Below, piece after piece: positions 6,874-10,449 of a DNA stretch of 10,449 bases; positions within the stretch are counted from its first letter, which is position 1, and each line of letters begins with the position of its first letter. The position numbers and the translations under genes were made by a program. A model generated the notes under the pieces. That model ran no database searches. It saw only the letters and a list, made by a program, of their open reading frames with translations, and had not been told where the DNA came from. This DNA comes from JACQXM01 sp964569425 (GTDB lineage: Bacteria > Planctomycetota > Phycisphaerae > UBA1845): assembly GCA_964569425.1 (NCBI GenBank), contig CAZMVD010000142.1, positions 1-10,449 of the forward strand. The letters run 5' to 3'.

Positions 6874-7620
6874 GTGACTCTCGACGAACGATCGGCGATT
6901 CCTTTGCTGTCGCCCGAGGAATACGGACGGCGGATGGCGGAACTGACGGCGCTGGCCGGCGGACTGGCGCATGAACTGCGCAATCCGCTATCGACCATCA
7001 TGATTCATCTCAAGTTGCTGGCCGAAGATCTGCGCGACGACACCGCCCATGTCGACGACGTACGGCGGCGGGCGCTGCTCAAAGTGGACGCGCTGCATCG
7101 CGAGGCGGAACGCTTGCAGGGGTTGTTCGACGAGTTTCTGGCGTTGATGGGTCCATGCCAGCCACAGTGGGAGGTCATCGACCTTCGTCACCTGGTGAAC
7201 CGGCTGGTGGAGTTCTTCGCACCTTTGGCTCACAGCAAGGGGATTACGGTGCACGTGGCGGGGGATGGGGCACCCGTACGGGTTTCGGCGGATGACAAAC
7301 TGCTGAGCCAGGCGCTGCTTAACCTGATGATCAACGCGCAGGAGGCGATGCCGCAGGGCGGAACGCTGACGCTGCGACTGACGTCACACGCGGACAGTGC
7401 GACCGTGTCGGTGGAGGATACCGGCGTGGGGATCGCCCCGGAGGATCAAGAGCGTATCTTCCGCCCGTTTTATTCGACGAAGGGGAGGGGAACAGGATTG
7501 GGGTTGTCCATCACGCAACGCATCGTAGAGGCGCACCACGGCACGTTGGCCCTGGAAAGCCGACCCGGTGAGGGCGCGACGTTTCATATCCGCCTGCCGG
7601 GCACTGGGGAGCGCGGCTGA
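6874..7620 (+). CDS. Soluble NtrB-like histidine kinase without sensor domain
   Basis: A cytoplasmic kinase, likely the direct phosphodonor of the regulator encoded next. The 248-residue product is little more than a catalytic core. LAGGLAHELRNPLS (His33) is the phosphorylation box in the form used by NtrB-type kinases. The N box LLNLMINAQEAM (Asn150, Asn154), DTGVGI (182-187), FRPFYSTKGRGTGLGL (GTGLGL 206-211) and EGATFHI complete the ATPase. There is no membrane segment and no PAS or GAF domain; only about 20 residues precede the core. The input must therefore come from a partner protein or from the membrane kinase encoded 67 bp upstream. GTG 6874 is the longest start; ATG 6934 (Met21) also leaves the His box intact. 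Confidence 0.88.
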   Translation: MTLDERSAIPLLSPEEYGRRMAELTALAGGLAHELRNPLSTIMIHLKLLAEDLRDDTAHVDDVRRRALLKVDALHREAERLQGLFDEFLALMGPCQPQWEVIDLRHLVNRLVEFFAPLAHSKGITVHVAGDGAPVRVSADDKLLSQALLNLMINAQEAMPQGGTLTLRLTSHADSATVSVEDTGVGIAPEDQERIFRPFYSTKGRGTGLGLSITQRIVEAHHGTLALESRPGEGATFHIRLPGTGERG

Positions 7621-7658
7621 TGGATTGCGGTCGCATGGTGGCGGGGGACACGGACAAG

Positions 7659-7688
7659 CTGACCGACGGGGGCACTTTCCACTAGAAT
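7659..7688 (+). promoter_or_regulatory. Weak candidate promoter just before the regulator gene
   Basis: CTGACC (7659-7664) and TAGAAT (7683-7688, five of six to the -10 consensus) are spaced 18 bp apart, ending eight bases before the regulator ATG. If used, the mRNA would be leaderless or nearly so, which would fit the lack of a ribosome-binding site there. It is a short motif match only. Confidence 0.22.
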
Positions 7689-7696
7689 ACGCTGCG

Positions 7697-9073
<1,377 letters not shown>

Positions 9074-9077
9074 ACGC

Positions 9078-9105
9078 CGAATGGCGAATCGGGAATGGCG
9101 AGTGC
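9078..9105 (+). repeat. Degenerate heptamer tract after the regulator stop codon
   Basis: Four 7-bp units, CGAATGG, CGAATCG, GGAATGG and CGAGTGC, start five bases after the TGA at 9071-9073. The 7-bp period and the stop-free character in all frames match the heptamers inside the glycosyltransferase gene at 3560-3703, though the unit sequence differs. This suggests the same kind of dispersed repeat, here in its intergenic form. Confidence 0.6.
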
Positions 9106-9154
9106 GTCCCCGACCGATGACACAAAATGGTTGTCGCGCGGATGTTGAATCGGG

Positions 9155-9188
9155 CCCCGCGGGTGCGGGGTGCTTGGCTCACCCCGCA
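9155..9188. terminator. Overlapping GC-rich hairpins between convergent genes
   Basis: CCCCGC (9155-9160) can pair with GCGGGG (9165-9170). Alternatively TGCGGGGT (9164-9171) pairs with ACCCCGCA (9181-9188) around a 9-nt loop. The two stems exclude each other. They lie between the regulator and the convergent glycosyltransferase and overlap the latter's stop codon. No T-run is present on either side, so factor-independent termination is doubtful. Confidence 0.3.
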
Positions 9189-10300
9189 ACGGCGGAATCG
9201 GTGATTCCACTTGTCGGCGCGGCGCCGGAAAGGAGATTTTCGTATAGCTGCGCGTGCTGGTCGATGCAGCGCCGCAGGCCGAACACCTCGTAGGCCTGGC
9301 CGCGGGCGGTTTCGCGGACTTTGGCCAGCCGGTCGCGCTGCTGCAACAGCCGGACCACGGCGATGGCGCGACTCTCGCCGGGCACCGGTTTGAAGAGCAG
9401 CCCGTTGACGTTATGAGCCACGATTTCGGCGATCGAATAATCGGCCACGCCGACCACCGCGACGTTGGCGGCCATGGCCCAGGCGATGGCCGTGGTGGAG
9501 CAGTCGCCCTGCGCAGCCATCACCAGCACGTCGGCTGCGGCGATTAACTCCTCGAAGGGGTATGCGTTTCCGGGGGTCAGGAGCACGTCGGTGGTGGGGA
9601 GCGTGGCTTCCAGGCGGCGGATGCGGCGGACTTCGCGGGTGTCGCCGGGGAGAATCACACGGACACCGGGGCGGATGTAGTTGGCGAGTTCCGCGGCCCA
9701 GAAGGCTTCGAACGTCCCGCCGGTGCGGTCGACCGCGGGGGGGGCGATGAGCGCCGTTTGTTCCCGCAAAATGCCAAGCGCTTCGCGCAGCTTGCGGCGG
9801 CGTTGGGGAACGACAAGGGAGAAATCAACACCGGGCCGGATCACCACGCACACTTCCGGCGCCACTCCCCCCTCGATCAGGCGGCGGCGCAGGGTGGCGC
9901 TGGAACAAACCACGGCGAAACCCCGGGGGCGCGAAAGGGTCCGGAGGAGTTTGAGTTCGCGCGCGCTCAAGCGCGGATCAAACAGCTCAACCAGCAACGG
10001 CCGGTCAGAAGCGGCACGCGCGACGGCGGCGGCGTGCAATCCCCAGGCATGGACGAGCGGGGCGGCGCGACTTTCGAGGAAGGGACGCAGGCACGGTGCC
10101 GACAGCCAGGCGGCGCCGGGGACGCGCGGTACGACAGGCACGCGGGTCCGGCCCGACGGGGCCATTCCCGAATCGGCGGCGCCGATCGAAATCACGCGCT
10201 GCGCGAAGCGGTCCTCGGGAAGGCGTTCGCGGAGCTGAGACAGGGCGACGCGCAGCTCCCAACCGGCGGCGCCGTCAATTAAGTGACAGACCGACGTCAT
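9179..10300 (-). CDS. GT-B fold glycosyltransferase, GT4-like, atypical E-x7-E motif
   Basis: Probably transfers a nucleotide-activated sugar in the cytoplasm, for example in surface polysaccharide or glycolipid synthesis; the substrate cannot be told. The 373-residue product shows the two-domain GT-B outline. An N-terminal part has HLIDGAAGWELRVAL (6-20) and LVHAWGLHAAAVAR. The link region is VCSSATLRRRLIEGGV followed by VIRPGVDF (about 131-160). The nucleotide-sugar domain includes PFEELIAAADVLVMAAQGDCS and AMAANVAVVGVADYSIAEIVAHNVNGLLF. The classical E-x7-E of GT4 enzymes aligns here with Asp266 and Trp274, so the usual second glutamate is missing. The ATG start at 10298-10300 overlaps the upstream stop as ATGA, which points to translational coupling. 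It converges on the response regulator gene, so it is not part of that operon. Confidence 0.8.
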   Translation of the reverse strand: MTSVCHLIDGAAGWELRVALSQLRERLPEDRFAQRVISIGAADSGMAPSGRTRVPVVPRVPGAAWLSAPCLRPFLESRAAPLVHAWGLHAAAVARAASDRPLLVELFDPRLSARELKLLRTLSRPRGFAVVCSSATLRRRLIEGGVAPEVCVVIRPGVDFSLVVPQRRRKLREALGILREQTALIAPPAVDRTGGTFEAFWAAELANYIRPGVRVILPGDTREVRRIRRLEATLPTTDVLLTPGNAYPFEELIAAADVLVMAAQGDCSTTAIAWAMAANVAVVGVADYSIAEIVAHNVNGLLFKPVPGESRAIAVVRLLQQRDRLAKVRETARGQAYEVFGLRRCIDQHAQLYENLLSGAAPTSGITDSAVAG

Positions 10301-10449
10301 TTCGGTTTTTCAAAGTCGCCAAGCCGGTGGTCGTAGAAGTACTTGGCGAGTTCCTCGGCAAGCTTGCCCGAAAGCACTCGACTGATGCCGTCGCGCGTCT
10401 TTGCCTCGGCGACCCGTGCCCCGGAAATTGAGACCATCTCGAACTTTCC
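10297..10449 (-). CDS. C-terminal end of an unrecognised protein (partial)
   Basis: The frame is open from the window edge through 50 codons to TGA at 10297-10299. It ends AEELAKYFYDHRLGDFEKPK. The segment looks like a small mixed strand-helix C-terminus with no motif I recognise and no membrane segment. Its stop overlaps the start of the glycosyltransferase gene by the ATGA arrangement, so it is the preceding gene of the same operon. Its start and most of its sequence lie outside the window. Confidence 0.7.
   Translation of the reverse strand, partial: GKFEMVSISGARVAEAKTRDGISRVLSGKLAEELAKYFYDHRLGDFEKPK

Noticed and set aside
5301..7001. Long opposite-strand reading frame (566 codons) across the two kinase genes
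   Set aside because: It covers clear kinase motifs on the other strand and reads as Arg/Gln/His-rich sequence without domains, which is typical of an antisense frame in GC-rich DNA.
7568..7696. Extension of the response regulator frame upstream to 7568
   Set aside because: It would overlap the end of the kinase gene in another frame and precede the receiver domain with unrelated, Gly/His-rich sequence.

Overview
The window is GC-rich chromosomal DNA from a Gram-negative-type bacterium. A two-TM sensor kinase, an NtrC-family activator, an ArnT/PMT-like glycosyltransferase fused to TPRs, an ISL3 element and short dispersed repeats together fit a Planctomycetota-like or similar environmental lineage. 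No single gene here fixes the taxon.

Left part (1-2860): positions 1-134 hold nothing I can name. An intact ISL3-family insertion sequence occupies 135-2107, bounded by perfect 25-bp inverted repeats. It carries one full-length transposase gene (187-1884) and a 14-bp perfect hairpin in its 3' non-coding tail. About 680 bp of gene-free, visibly less GC-rich DNA follows, then a tRNA-Gly(UCC) gene at 2789-2860.

Centre-left (2960-5071): a polytopic GT39/PMT-type glycosyltransferase with three C-terminal TPRs. Its coding sequence contains a 144-bp block built entirely from short tandem units of 7 and 8 bp, which encodes a charged loop between membrane segments. Downstream, a sigma70-like promoter, three hairpins and a strong intrinsic terminator outline a probable small RNA of about 130 nt.

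Centre-right (5271-9073): a signalling cluster on the + strand. It comprises a membrane histidine kinase with HAMP, a small soluble NtrB-like kinase, and an NtrC-type sigma54-dependent response regulator (REC, AAA+ with GAFTGA, Fis HTH). The soluble kinase is the natural partner of the regulator. The membrane kinase may feed the same pathway as a second input.

Right part (9078-10449): a short degenerate heptamer tract lies just after the regulator stop codon. It is followed, in convergent orientation, by a GT-B (GT4-like) glycosyltransferase whose usual E-x7-E motif is replaced. That gene's start overlaps (ATGA) the stop of an unrecognised gene running off the window edge, so the two are probably a translationally coupled operon.

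I see no clear new defence or metabolic system. The most unusual items are the composite tandem repeats, whose units are free of stop codons in all six frames, and the candidate small RNA.
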